A stretch of 64,000 nucleotides of DNA from the NCBI RefSeq assembly GCF_027942865.1, contig NC_134515.1, positions 24,512,227 through 24,576,226 on the forward strand, given 5' to 3'. The position numbers were made by a program, and so were the translations under genes. The DNA comes from Odontesthes bonariensis. Its lineage: Eukaryota; Chordata; Actinopteri; Atheriniformes; Atherinopsidae. Every line of letters begins with the position of its first letter. Positions within the stretch are counted from its first letter, which is position 1. Positions 46,453 through 58,353 of the stretch are shown here, one piece after another. The notes under the pieces were generated by a model. It saw nothing but the letters and a program-made list of their open reading frames with translations. It was not told the DNA's origin and ran no database searches.

Positions 46453-46864
46453 TGTGAGAGAGAGATGTGTTGTCTCTCCTAAAACACCCAAAAGTGAAAC
46501 CTGAACATTACATGGTGTAACATTTGGCTAGATTATTCATGGATATCCATAAGGACCATTAGTAAAAGCAAGGTACCAACAATATAAAGTAAAGCCATTT
46601 CATTTCATTTCTATGGTTTATGTTCTGTTCAAAAGTTACACTGAAATAGTGGAAAGCTCTGTGACATAATCGCGTGTCTTTGAACAGTTCTTATGAGGCA
46701 TGAGGCAGAAATATGAGGCACTTTTGTTTTACCTCGCTGCAGACGAGTTCAGATGTGTCTTGGTCAAAGATTTCCAGCGCGCCTGCCGAAAAGAACAGCA
46801 AACGACACAGTAGCGACAACAGCAGAGGCACAGCATGTAGTCCCCTTTGGTAAGAGAGAGACAT
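37501..46864 (-). CDS. il17rc: Interleukin-17 receptor C (16 exons, 712 aa)
   Basis: IL17RC pairs with IL17RA to bind IL-17A/F at the cell surface and signals through its SEFIR domain and Act1. Exons: 46733-46864, 44940-44967, 44695-44826, 44357-44413, 44086-44198, 41966-42071, 41849-41890, 41545-41678, 41383-41445, 41235-41292, 40905-41125, 40301-40348, 40129-40180, 39841-39936, 39715-39753, 37501-38318; phases join throughout. A signal peptide (LLLSLLCRLLFFSAGALE) leads the extracellular region. The membrane span is at ~400-425 (WILPLLIGLPLMCLAVFGAY). SEFIR (~447-610) shows VVLLYPPDDDDQHL, SLDLWSQAELGMLGPVPWLH and FGASLSCILADYLQGRAGER, close to human IL17RC. An upstream in-frame Met (46960) would add 32 residues; 46864 gives the better signal peptide. 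Position next to creld1 and il17re fits the human order. Confidence 0.93.
38784..39185. mobile_element. MITE with TTAA ends and an internal perfect hairpin
   Basis: The ends TTAAAGGCATGGTTGGTAAT (38784-38803) and the inverse of 39164-39185 (TTAAAGCTATGGTAGGTAAT) form imperfect inverted repeats flanked by TTAA, suggesting a TTAA-targeting family (piggyBac or Kolobok type). It is about 400 bp and non-coding. It contains a 17-bp perfect palindrome at 38941-38977. It lies in the last il17rc intron. Confidence 0.6.
38941..38977. repeat. Perfect 17-bp inverted repeat with 3-nt loop
   Basis: CCAATCCGAGATCAGCG, loop TCC, then the exact inverse complement. It would form a strong hairpin in DNA or in an intronic transcript. 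Confidence 0.9.
42972..43596 (-). pseudogene. Tc1-like transposase, internally deleted
   Basis: The N-terminal part (43596 down) shows paired helix-turn-helix modules (KITQFDRQKIAFLQQQCDS; ICSVHPSTVHRSLITNGLHR). The frame then jumps to the C-terminal end (43241-42972) with NPPQSLDLNIIEAVWDHLDR, the degenerate SPDLNPIE-W motif, and a Tc1-style tail (SERVPAVLKNKDGRTKY). The catalytic D-D region between them is missing, so it is dead. It lies in the il17rc intron between exons 44086-44198 and 41966-42071. Confidence 0.85.
43800..43990. repeat. Probable Tc1-family flanking fragment
   Basis: Carries AGAAAGCCTGGAGAACTATT and TTACATTATG/CAAAAGTCTT-like blocks (the latter on the minus strand) that occur in the same teleost Tc1-like family as the 42972-43596 copy. 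It may be the terminal region of that copy or a second fragment. Confidence 0.4.
44889..44920. repeat. (AAT)n microsatellite
   Basis: About ten ATA/AAT units in an il17rc intron, 20 bp from exon 44940-44967. Confidence 0.95.
46383..46450. repeat. (GT)n microsatellite
   Basis: About 33 GT units followed by GA-rich sequence in il17rc intron 1. Overlapping poly-TH open frames are artefacts. Confidence 0.97.
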
Positions 46865-47334
46865 TTTTTGGAGGGAGTGCGCCTTTGCGCCCACCACAGA
46901 TAAAAATCCTCTGGGGCGCAAGTCTCCGGCTCCAGCGCTACACTTCTTTCCCCGGAGCACAGCCGGACGGCGAAATGACTATGAAGGCAAACACGAACAT
47001 GGCCACGACGGGATCAACAGTAACCTCCTCCCGTTGACACTCCAGCGCTTTTTATCCCACTCCTTTCCCGGTGATTGACAGCTGGGGGGAATGGGCGTGT
47101 GGTTGCTCCACCTGCTCAAGTGAGATGGAAGAAATTTGGCACAAGCGCAACCAGCTTCTGACAAGTGGGTGGATCATTCAACCAGATCCATACTTTAAAA
47201 ATGTCGTCATGTGACAGTTCTAAAAGAAAAAAATAATTTGGTCCTCACCAGATCTTAAAACAAGATGGCCTTACAAGCTCAGATGAATTACAAAAACATG
47301 GCATATCACACCGCGTCATTAGAATAGAATAGAA

Positions 47335-47375
47335 AAATACTTTATTCATCCCCCAATGGGGGAAATTCAAATAAA
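47335..47375. repeat. Short teleost retroelement-tail fragment
   Basis: AATACTTTATTCATCCCCCAATGGGGGAAATTC, a block common at one end of teleost retroelement-derived repeats. A related block is at 12060. Confidence 0.45.
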
Positions 47376-47616
47376 ATCTTATGAGAGTCATGTGTAGAGT
47401 CATTATGCATTAAAACAGAAACTAAACCCAAATAAAGAAACGTGAAAAACAAAGTACAGGTTTCAACAGCTTATAGCCATCATTTGCAGCAACAGCTTCT
47501 GTATGATGTTACCATACATGTTATCAGACAACTGAGGAGGAATTTTGGTCCACTCATCCATATAATGTCGCTACTGTTCATTGAACCCTGTGCGCATGCG
47601 TGAACACACAGCCCTC

Positions 47617-49320
47617 TTAACCCTTTGATGCGCAACATATCAATTTATTTTATGATTGAATATTTCAAGTATTCTTTAAATATCTTGTTTTTGATTACCA
47701 ATTATCATTATTTTCATTTTTACTTTCATACTTTATTAGCAAAAGTAGTTTTTATATTACTACATCGAATTTACACACATGGGTCAAAAATGACCCATTC
47801 ATCCAAGTGTGACATAAAATGAAGTAACTTAATACTATTTAACTTGTTTCAAGTAGTTACTTTAGCAGTGAGTGGGGCCAAACACTTATTTAGTATTTGC
47901 AACATGTTTGTCATTTTTTCCACACACACATACTGTCAGGTTTTTGGGGTGGCAAAGCAGGTGGACCCGAATGCAGACACCGCAGGCTGAGGGAGTTTGA
48001 ACAAAGCATCTTTAATATAACCAAAAAGGGTTATAGGCAAGGTCCAAAAACAGAAAATGGATGAAAAAGGCAAATAGGGAAAACATGACTATGACTATGA
48101 CTATGATGACTACAAGACAAACACAACTACCAGACTAAGACCAGAACAGCTAGACTTACTTTGGAAGACTAATGACGCAAAACAAAAAAAAAACAACTTA
48201 AATACAAAGGGGAAGAAGAACAGGTGAAGAGAGGAAGGAGAAGCTCAGGTGAGGGGAATGAGCAGAACATGGATTGGTGGGGAAAACACTAGCAGGCAGG
48301 GATGAACAAACAATACAACAAGACAGAGGTGTGAGCAATCAAAAACGAGCAGGAAAAAGACAAAGACAGTAAGTAAATATGGAACAGAACACAAGAGGAC
48401 AACCACTACAAAAATAAAACAGGAACTAAATAACAGAACCAGGACAGGAAATAACAGAACCATGATAACAGATAACACAGCTATTGAACAGAGCTGTAAA
48501 CTGGAAAACAAAATAAAATACCACTTAACATATAACTAGTGCACAAATTGCATCTCAATATTTACATCCCTCGCAGATGACCACTAAATGTTTGTGCTCC
48601 TTGCACACAGGCCTGGTGCACTGGGAACACCAGCTGACTAAAATAGAATATGTCAACAGCCAGCTAATAATAATTATTTGTAACTTTCTGACAAGTAATG
48701 TACTCACTCTCAAGGTAACCTAAACCTAATCATCATATTATGTAATGTAATGTTATCTTTCACTACTGTCATCAAATAATCTCTAAAGTAATATTAGAAC
48801 AATTGAAAAACAATAGTTACTGTACTTAGATGTGTGATGGGAGCTGTGCTGAGCTGTGAAATGGTAAATGCATGTGGGTCCTGTCTGACCCATGTGTGTA
48901 AACTTGATGTAGAAATACAAAAGCTGTGCTTCTTCATAAAGTAAGAGAGGAAAATAAAAATAAAGATTTGTGTTGAACTAAAACAAGATATGTACTGCAT
49001 ACTTGGAATAGAAAATGATTAATGATTAATTTATTTCAGAGATATATCATAGAAACACTCAGCCAAACATGAAGTAACATAGAAAATGAATGCGGGTCGT
49101 TTTTGACCCATGTTGTGCATCAGAGGGGTATTGATACAAAAAGGGGTTTTATTAAAAAAGTAAGAAGGGAAAAAATAAAATAAGGATGCATGATGATTAA
49201 AAACAAGTTAACTGAGGAAGATCTTGAATATTGAATGATTAAGTTAATTTATTGCAAAGATATGGAAAATGAAAACTCTGCCAGGTCACTTTTGACCCCT
49301 ATTGCGCATCAAAGGGTTAA
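47617..49320. mobile_element. piggyBac-like non-autonomous element (TTAA target)
   Basis: Both ends are TTAA followed by a 15-bp perfect inverted repeat: CCCTTTGATGCGCAA (47621-47635) and TTGCGCATCAAAGGG (49302-49316). TTAA duplication and CCC/GGG termini are the hallmarks of piggyBac. Subterminal motifs such as GGGTCAAAAATGACCC (47781-47796) recur. No transposase is visible. Another repeat (47936-48530) is nested inside. Confidence 0.8.
47936..48530. repeat. Repeat nested in the piggyBac-like element
   Basis: Starts CTGTCAGGTTTTTGGGGTGGC and reads GTGGACCCGAATGCAGACAC ... GGGAGTTTGAACAAAGCATC, and ends in A-rich repeats of the form AACAGAACCAGGACAGGAAA. This layout is familiar from many teleost introns. 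It includes a short (GACTAT)n run near 48088-48110. Class not determined. Confidence 0.5.
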
Positions 49321-49426
49321 GGGCCAACCACAGGGACTTCAACTGGACCTTTTCAACACCTTGATTTTTTTTTTGTGTGTGTTTTGGATCACCAGTTTGA
49401 GTTTGGTTCTGGTTGGGCTGTTGTTT

Positions 49427-49714
49427 TTAAAGAAAGGAAGCTTTCTGGCAACCCTCCAAAACAAGCCATACTTGTTCAGTTTGTTTTCTAACCGCACTTT
49501 GGTAACCTTTCACATAGAACATGCTGGCTGAGGCCTGTAAAGTGTCAGATGCAGCTCTTGGGGTTTTTGTCAGTTTCTCTGAACATCGTACAGTTGACCT
49601 TGGGGTGAACTTGTTGGGATGTCCACTTCTGGGAAGATTAGCAAATGTCTTGAATGTTCTCCACTTCTGTGGGCTACAGTCTTTCTCACTATAGAATGTC
49701 AGAGTCCAAATCAT
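49427..49714 (-). pseudogene. Tc1-like transposase, helix-turn-helix fragment
   Basis: The minus-strand frame contains WRTFKTFANLPRSGHPNKFT followed by a degenerate KLTKTPRAASDTLQASAS, matching the second DNA-binding helix-turn-helix of Tc1-family transposases (LPRSGRP-type AT-hook-like motif). No catalytic domain follows. A relic. Confidence 0.65.
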
Positions 49715-50162
49715 TTGGAAATGGTTTTAAAACTCTTGTGTACCTGAATCCTCCTAATTCCAAGAAGCACTGAGTGTGTACTTGTTTGTGTTTTTGTGAG
49801 GACCAGGCTGCTTTTAATTGTGGTGGCGTCTGGTCAAACTCCATTTTGCCGTGAATAGCGGTGCCGTGAAGTGTATAAAATATGACATCGTTTCCAAAAG
49901 GCAGGTAATAAAAGATGACACCATTTTTGAGGAAAGATTGTTTACATTTTCAGCTTTAACAATTTAAAATAACAGGAAAGAAAAAGTGTTTGAGGCCAAA
50001 GTCTGTAACTCAATCCGAGACACTCCCTTTGTCAACTCACTTGTCAACACAGTTTAGAGTTTTTCATTAGTTCTATAGGGGAATCTTTATTCTTCTCAGT
50101 GTGTCTATTAGTTCAGTGTATATCTGTGCGTGTCGGCCACAAACTGCTCTTTAAAAGTCTGT

Positions 50163-51329
50163 TCAGAGTTTGGTTACTGTGAGGACAATGGCATCCATTG
50201 TGCATTTCCATTCGTGCTTAGGATCATTACCTCGCTGTAGAGACAAACAAATTGTTAAAGGTTAAAGGGGATCTTCTCATAAAATTCTTAATACAATTCA
50301 AAGCCTGCTTTTACTCACTGCAGCCAGGTTTCACATCATTCCATATTAACGCAAGTTCACTTAAATGTCCCCCAACCCGCATGACCATTCCTCGAAGGTC
50401 GTATTTGTGCAGCCGCACATCTGCAGAGTCTGTTAAATCTTCCTGAAGGTTTCTCACAGTCAAAAGCAGGGTTTGGATTTGTCTTTTATACAATCCTGGA
50501 CTATAATCGGATAAGCTGCCATTTCTTGACGACATCATGCATCGGGGAAACGTGTAAACACTTTTCCTTTTTTTGCCTTCATGGACAGTCATTGTGTTCA
50601 TTTTCAGAGGGCTCTGCAACCGCTTGATGTATTCACAAAGGTTTGAAAGTAGTTTCGTCTGGCCCTTTCTAACTAACAAACAAACAAACAAGCTCATTCT
50701 GCAGTCTAAGATCTCAGTAAAGATGGCCGCACCTTACATCTTTTATAGTATCTAAACTTTTGCATACATTCTTTATCACTCCAGATCAAGCTATACAAAA
50801 CAAAAATTATACTCATGTAACTTTGACAGCTGTCCAGATTACATAACTGCACAGAATACTGCACAGATCTGAGTCTGAATGGAGCCTTTGGTGGTTTGGC
50901 TGTGATAGTTGACTTTCAGATGGAGACTGCTGGTTTATGGTTGCAGCCTCAAGCTAGCATTTAATCATTAATCTCCAACCGAGTGGATAAGTCAGTTAAA
51001 ACCAGCTTATTGCGTTCTTTCTTATCTAGCACACAGAGACACCTGCGCTGCTTGGTGCAATCATAAAAATGCAAAATCATACCGGTTCCTCGATGTACTA
51101 CGCTGTTTCCATGACAAATAACATGCCAAAGGACCATGCTCTCGGTCTCTATAGTTTGGGACCCAGTTATGAGGCTTTTCATATGTGACCGAGGGGAGCC
51201 AATCGTCACCAACGCTCGGAATTCAACTGATCCTATATCATCAAAGTTAAATAGCAAAGATTGTTTAATCAGTGTTAATGTCTTCCAGTGTGACTCAGCT
51301 TCAGAAACTGATTTCAACTCAAAGTACAA
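50163..51329 (-). CDS. Candidate unidentified gene between il17rc and il17re
   Basis: I do not recognise this. Two long minus-strand frames look protein-like: 50961-51329 (about 122 codons, contains ALVTIGSPRSHMKSLITGSQ and MVLWHVICHGNSVVHRGTG) and 50319-50697 (about 126 codons, contains RQIQTLLLTVRNLQEDLTDS and YDLRGMVMRVGGHLSELALI). The second ends at a good GTGAGT donor (50318) and continues in phase into a possible last exon 50163-50230 (NDPKHEWKCTMDAIVLTVTK, then a stop). Whether the first frame belongs to the same transcript is unclear; no splice pair was fixed. The helical leucine-rich stretch suggests a small secreted or cytosolic protein. Alternatively these are decayed pieces of a retrocopy or other insertion. 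Confidence 0.35.
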
Positions 51330-51446
51330 AAAGCTTGTACATTATAGACTGTATAATGACAGAATTAGCGGTGATATAGAAGAGCATTTGCTCCTGTAAA
51401 TGTCACGTTAACAACATTAAGGACGCATTTCTTTATCAAAAGTACT

Positions 51447-51452
51447 TTTATT
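51447..51452 (-). terminator. Probable il17re polyadenylation signal
   Basis: Minus-strand AATAAA about 840 nt past the il17re stop (52295). The sequence between is AT-rich and without open frames, consistent with a 3' UTR. Confidence 0.45.
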
Positions 51453-52294
51453 CTCCATTCACACTCATAATGCCAGCGATGTTAGGCTAATACCTACACA
51501 CTGTTTTATTGAAGCAACTAAATCAAACCGTGGAGAGCTTAGCAAATATTGCCCAAAGAGGCCCAACTGTACAACGTGAAATTGCTTTGCATAAATTCTA
51601 CCGTTGAGTTTTACTGAATCCCTGAAGTAAAAATGGGAAGGACGAGGGAAAGCACCACAGTTGTGGTTTTCTTCTCCTAATCTTCTGAGATTTTTGAAGT
51701 AGCAACTGGCCTTGAAATATTTGAATAATACTGACTTTCACCGTTTATCCTCTAAATTGCTTATGATTACAGCATTTAAGTTTGCTCATGAGGAAAAAAC
51801 AAAAAAAAAATCTATACTTCAAATTTAAAATACAGTAGGTATGTGGAGGTAGAATATAAAGCAACAGGCCTCAACACACCTCATCTTTTTGCATGCTGGA
51901 CCCAAATGAGGGGTCTCCCTCATGCAAATGGGCACGCTTCTGTTAGCTGATGCCGTGCAATTTGTCACCTGTGCTGTCACAGCATTTTAAAACATTAAAT
52001 GTATGCACAAAGAAAGTGAGGTATAATTTGCAAGAAGATTTTCATACTGGTTAGCATATTTACAAAGATAAGACAGGTGTTTGCTATGGCTTCAGTCATA
52101 AAGGAGCCTCTGTTTGAGGCTAAATGCAGGAGACTGGTCAGTGTTTACATCTTCTCAATATGCAAATCAGGTGGTGGTAAGTAATGAATAGTTACTAACA
52201 GGCGAGCAGCACCCGCTCAACAGTTGAACAACAGCTCCCATGTCTCGAGGATCAAGTTCCAGCAGAACAAAAGTCTGGTACGTGAAACTTGAGA

Positions 52295-55200
52295 TTAAAG
52301 CTTCTCTGTTCTCCACGATGACCTCGGAAGAAGCTCTTGCTCCTGTGCGCTTCGCAGCCTGGTAGCCGGTGAAAACTTGTGTCTGCTCTGTGTCTGATCT
52401 GATGTCATTGTCGCTGATGATGCGACACTTAGTCCTTCCCCTTTATGTCCTTGCATGTGAGGTAGCAGTGTTTGCAGTCTTTGAGCAAGCTGACGTGCCA
52501 GCCATATAGACAGCACTTTAGAAAGGAGTCTGGGCCAGCAGTGGCCACTGAACTCACCAGTTTTTGGTCCTTTGCTCACCTCTCCCAGCTCCTGAATTAA
52601 ACCACTCAAATCCTGCGGTAAACAGTACCGAGGGACACCTCTGAGGACCTTTGGGATGTCCCTGTTGTGGCAAAGGCCGTGGAAATAGACGATGGCAACT
52701 CCTTGAGCTTTGCAGTCCTGCAGCACCCCCTCTAAAGAGGTCAGGGCAGCCACAAATACCAGTTCTATCACTGTTGAAGGCTCCTTCTTCGAGTGCCTGT
52801 CTTCATCATCCCAAAATTCAGTAAAAGCTTTCTCTTTTTTGCATTTTCCCAGTTTTCTTCCACTCAGTTTTAAATCCTCGTCCGCGTCTACTCTAATTTT
52901 CTCATGTGTCATGCTTGCTTTCCTGCAATCTTCCTTTTTGCTCTCATTCTTACCAATGTTTGCCCTCTCCTGCCTCCACTTAAGGTAAGTCCTCTTGGCT
53001 TCAGGACTCCAAACAATCAGCACTTTTCCTTGTGCCTTACGGACAGCTTCCCACTGACCGTACAGCCAGGGAAGTGGACCCAGATCAGCCACGCCAGGCC
53101 CGCTCCCAGCAAGCCTTTGTGAGCTCTGAGCCCACAGAGCTGTGTGCACCGTGGCACCGAGCTCCTCCTGAAGCAGTGAGGCCAAGGCACACACAGCAGA
53201 GACATGGGTCGAATCCTCCGATGAACACACCAGGAGCAATGGCTTCTGGATAATCAGCCAGCCTACACATGTGGGAGATGACAAGAGGACAAGGAGTGTT
53301 GGCTGACGAGGACACGCAAAGGCAATGATTGTAAAATAAAACCTTTATGCATAAGGGAAGACAAGCTTACCCGCACCTCCATTCTTGGTGACACGGTGGA
53401 TGAAAAATCCAAATAACACAACAACGGTCAGAAATAGCAAAGCTGCTGCTGCATACACCCCCCATCTGTGATGTGCGTCTGTATAAACACAGAAAGCAGC
53501 GGGTTCATTTACTTTGTGGGAGCTGAATGTCCGCTCATGCATTAACTGGCGTGCAGTCTGGCACAGTCAGAGCTCATGTGTGTATCTTGTATAGACTTAC
53601 AGTCCGGGCACAGAATTCTCCTTCCATGAAGAGCAGGATGTGACTGCCACACCTGCAGAGAGGATGATTGACAGAGTGAGAGCAGAGAAAATGTCACGCA
53701 CCCGGACCAGATATACATAGTCAACCATGCAAAACGTTACCTGTACACATGGCTTCTCAGTAAGACTGTAAACGGGCACATTTATCCTTTTTTCAGAGGT
53801 ATTTCTCTCCTGTAAAATGGATTAAAGGAGTCACACACATTCCTGGTTGCAATTTTCTTCTAGCAATCTTGCAGAACTTCAAATATCTTTTTAGACAAAT
53901 GCAAATTTATCAATTTCATATAATTAGATGGTTTGAATAGCCGTTGAGTCATAAAAAAAAGCACAAGTAAAAGAAATGTACAGAGTGAAATAAAGACACA
54001 ATCGTATAATGCACCACTGATAAAATGTACTGGCACCCTTCACTAATATTTGTTGAAAGAAACTTTGATTTAATAATGACAACCTCCAACTACTTCTTGT
54101 AGCGATCTAGAAACTATTTAGTGAAGTTTGTAGAAGTTCTATTTGGCAGATTTTGGCTCTCTCTTGTGGGGCCTACACGAGGACTCTTTACTGGGCAATA
54201 AAAACACTCCTTTCCTTTTTTTTTCTGCTGATGGATGTGTGGATGTGCTGATCATATTGAGTCTTGCTGAGAAACACCCAAACCACAACCCTTTCTCTTT
54301 CCAATACTGCTATAGATTTTGCTGAAATATCCTCCGATTGACAATTTCTTTGACATTTGCACTGTTTAACATGTACAAGATGCAGCCCAGTAGTCCCACA
54401 GCATAATATAACCTCTGACATGATTTACTGTGGAAAGGTTTTTTTTTTTTTTTTTTTTTCATCATTTGGTCACATAGAAACAAACTGATGCACTGCATTC
54501 CCACAGAGGTTAACTTTGGTGACCTCTGTGCATGTGACCATGAGACTGCAGCTCTCATGGTCACTGGCTCAGTCAGGGCGAGTCCTGGCAGCTCACTGCT
54601 TGCACCTGGCCACACAACCAGCACAGTACTGATGGCTGATTTAGCAAGTTATATGTATGTACCTCATTAAAGTAAAAATAAAAATAAAAAAACTCTGTAC
54701 ATGTTAAAAAGGTTTAAAAAGAAATTGCTGAGGGGGACATTTAAGATATTTTGCAATTGCCTTTTGAATTGTTATAGTTTTTCATAATAATTGTTCTGAT
54801 CGGTGAATTGAGTTCATGTGAAAACTGAAATTAGGTAAAGATGAGTCTTGTTTGTTTCTTTCTGAGGAATACATTTCAGTTCACTGAGAGGGTGCTAATA
54901 ACAATTTTCCCAATTCATTTTCCCCCATTGAATACACAAATTATTCATGTTGTTTTCGATAATTTAATAAAACTACTTTTAAATCACACAAACTTGGTTA
55001 ATTTGCACCGATTGTTTTGTGCCTAACATCTATACTAACCACTGTTACAGAGTGGACTGTCCCCATAGGTGTGCATCCCTTCTCAGTGAGGACACAGAGC
55101 TGAGTGGAGAACTTTGCTGGGGAAGAAGATGTGAGAAACACCGATATGCTTTGTCTTCCTGGTCCAATATATGTCTCCCATGGAGACATAACTGAGGGAC

Positions 55201-58200
55201 AAAGAGAGAGGATGTCAAGAGGGGGTGGGGGGTACATAGCAGCAAACTGAGACAGATCGCAGCTTGTGCGTTAATGAAATCATTTCTTGTTTTCACTCAC
55301 TATCCTGGAAGAGGCAAGAGATATTACAGCTGCCTTGTGTAGAAAACTGTAAAAAAAAGGGAAAACAAACATGTGAATCTGCAAATGAAGAGAAGGTAAT
55401 TGGACAGATCTCACTGCAAGCGCATCCAGCTGATTCTCACCTGCACACACATCTGAGGGTGTTTGTCCACCGCAGATGTGTTAAATATCTGTTAAAAGGA
55501 CACAGTGGGTGTTCAACAAAACCACATTGATTTTTTTTTTTTTTTTTTTTAAAAGAAATCCATCTGCAGTTTTTGAATTTTTTCTTTTTTGTTTACCAGG
55601 GTTGGTCCATCTCTCTTGTCCAGGGTGGAGTCGAACACAGGTATGCAGAGGTGTTCGTGCTGCTTCCAGCAGAGGGAGGCAGAGATGTTCAGTTGGCTGT
55701 TCGGACACTTGGAGGTCCACGTCACGTTCGACTTGAACACTTTAACCGTAGAAGCACGCAGAACATCTCCGACATCTGTTGAATAGATGCACTTTACAAC
55801 ATCGTCACGCTGGACCGCAGTTCTTGCCTTTCTTGCCATGCAAATGTTTTATTTTATGTGCTGCAGCTTAGGGATATACATTTCTGAAACATCCTCCACC
55901 ATACCAGCAAGCCTTGTTTGACATGTTGAGAAACACACATATTTACACATAACAGATCAACGCCGCTCTCATATCTCTCAGAGAAGCTGGAGTCAGGAGT
56001 CTCTTAGCTCAGCTGTTAAATAACAGTGATGACTGCAGGGGGAGTTCACGAAAACTCAATATGTAATAATGTTTTTAACTTTAGCAGACTTATTATTCAT
56101 CTGTCTCCAAAAAGATCTGTGCAGCGTGGAGATATGAACAAGATTTATGATCCAGTTGGTCTAAAGAGGTGCGGCCACCTACTGATAAGAAAGTGTAGGT
56201 TTTAAATGTTACCTCCATCCTCATCTTGCCTGTTTTTGGCACAATGTTGCCTTCTTTGTTGGTGCAAGTTCTTATGGACAAAGGATACATGCCATAAACA
56301 AATGCAAATGCCATTGGTTTTTCTAGACCTGAGGTCAGTAAAGGTGGGTGTGGGGTTGATAATCCGCTGCTAACCATTTTATGTACGTAAAACTACAGTA
56401 GAACAAGCTGATAGAGACTTCCAAGTTGCTTGGAAGTAATATTAATGAGCAGACCTATGAGGTTTACATGGGAGTTAATCATTTGTACCTGCTTGTGTTA
56501 GCAGGTTAACTAAACTGAGCTAATTACACCTGCTGGTTGCTTCATATTTACTTAACCGATATGACAAGGCTGTTGATCTTCTCATCTAAATCTTTGCAAG
56601 TAAAAGAATAAGAGTCTTCCTCAAAGTGTCAAACTATCCTTTTACCTTTACATGCGTGTCAAATACAGAGGTATTATTGAGTTGAGTATATGTTACCTGA
56701 GCTTCTAAAAAAAGGCATTGAAACGTATGCTTTCTTGTCACAATGGTCAAGTTTTTTCCATTCGCTGCTTAGGTTTCACTTTCAGAGCTCAGTCCCAGCT
56801 CTGGTTATGACAGAGCTTTGTTATGATTGGCCAGCATGGCGACCAGCATGCGGTATTCACGTGAGAATTAAAGAGTTTGGTTATGGTTCTGTTCTGTGGA
56901 TTTGTTTGAAGTTTATTGTTAATTTGTGCAATAAAAAAGTTTAATTGAAATAAACAAATGTAAAAGTGGTTTTGTCACAGAATAAATGCAAAGAATTAGG
57001 CAATCATAAGGTCTCTCATAAAAACACTGAAAGCAAAAGGGTTTTTTTTGCAAAGTTAAGGTAAAATATAGGCTACAAAAGATCCTAAATAAAGAGTCGT
57101 TTGGGAGTCGAAAGAGCCGGCTCTTCTTTGGGAGCCGAGTCAAAAGAGCCGGCTCTCGGAAAAGAGCCGAACTTCCCATCACTAGAGTGCATGTCTGCAA
57201 TTCGTGTTGAAGCATAAATGTAGTTTTGCTGCAGTCATTCTCCTTCATACGGGGCATTCAAAGTTACAAATGCAAACAGCTTGTCCTCATTTTCAGGATT
57301 TCTTGCATCAGTTCTTAAAAAAAAGCCCATTTGCAGTGGCTTCATTGTATACACAGCAGAAAAGGCCGTGCGTGGTCTTCCAACAACGACTCTAGTAGGC
57401 TACTGTAGCCTGTGGACGTGACATAAAACCTCCTGTAGTTTGAAGAAAGGTCAATCAAAAGCTAACTACAATTAATTAACCCGATCAAGATGATTCACGT
57501 ACAAAATGGACTTAAGAGACAATACTTGAAAGATAAGGCACAGCTTCCGGCTCACTGGAAATGATTCAACAAAATTAGGTGGGACTGAAGAACCTACATG
57601 TTTTTGGGATAAAGTTTTACTGAACTGGATTGTTGGGACCCTTGTCAGTTAAAAAAGATCATTTTTGTAAGGAGAATATTGCTGGACTGCCAGGACACTT
57701 AAGTCAGACTTAACAGATGAGTTGCCACAATGTTAATATCTTTGTTTTGTGGCATGAGCACCCACTTATCCACAGCCAAGTTCTGTAGAAAACAGCTGAC
57801 GGGCCACTGAGGGAATTTTAAGAGGTCGAAGAATGTAAAAACCTGCTTCACTGCTGATTGAGTTCGACTTTACTTCATGTAAGATCCTGGCTGCGCTCTC
57901 TTTCATACAATCTTTTAGCTTTAACTAGAAACGAGAAACAAGATTGCACACCATTACAAATGCTGTCAATGAACAACAAGCCCTGTGGAAGCAGCGCGAC
58001 TCCTTCAAGGCCCGTTTTTACACCATAAAGCTGTAGAACCAGTTAAAAAGGGCCGCGATTAGAATACATTCATCTTATTGTATTTCACCGCATCGATGCA
58101 AAGCTTGGGTTACTGAACTTTCCCGCGAGGCCTGGAATGTGCAACGCCCTTAATCCCGACAACACCCATACTCCTGCGTATCACGAGTGATATTGTGCTC

Positions 58201-58312
58201 AATATCAAAAAGAGCTAAGAAAGAACTGGACGGTACAGTAAGCGACAATATTGTAAGTAATATATCTGAGGAGTCAGCTTGAGCAGGGTTTGTGTTTTCT
58301 AGTCGTAAGATC

Positions 58313-58353
<41 letters not shown>

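Noticed and set aside
46225-46491. Minus-strand frame with poly-TH
   Set aside because: Created by the GT microsatellite.
48245-48511. Hydrophobic 88-codon minus-strand frame
   Set aside because: Antisense reading of the A-rich nested repeat; no real protein features beyond T-rich codons.
56093-56377. Minus-strand 94-codon frame as an il17re exon
   Set aside because: The neighbouring exons 58467-58533 and 55597-55775 join in phase without it, and it lacks splice borders and receptor-like motifs.
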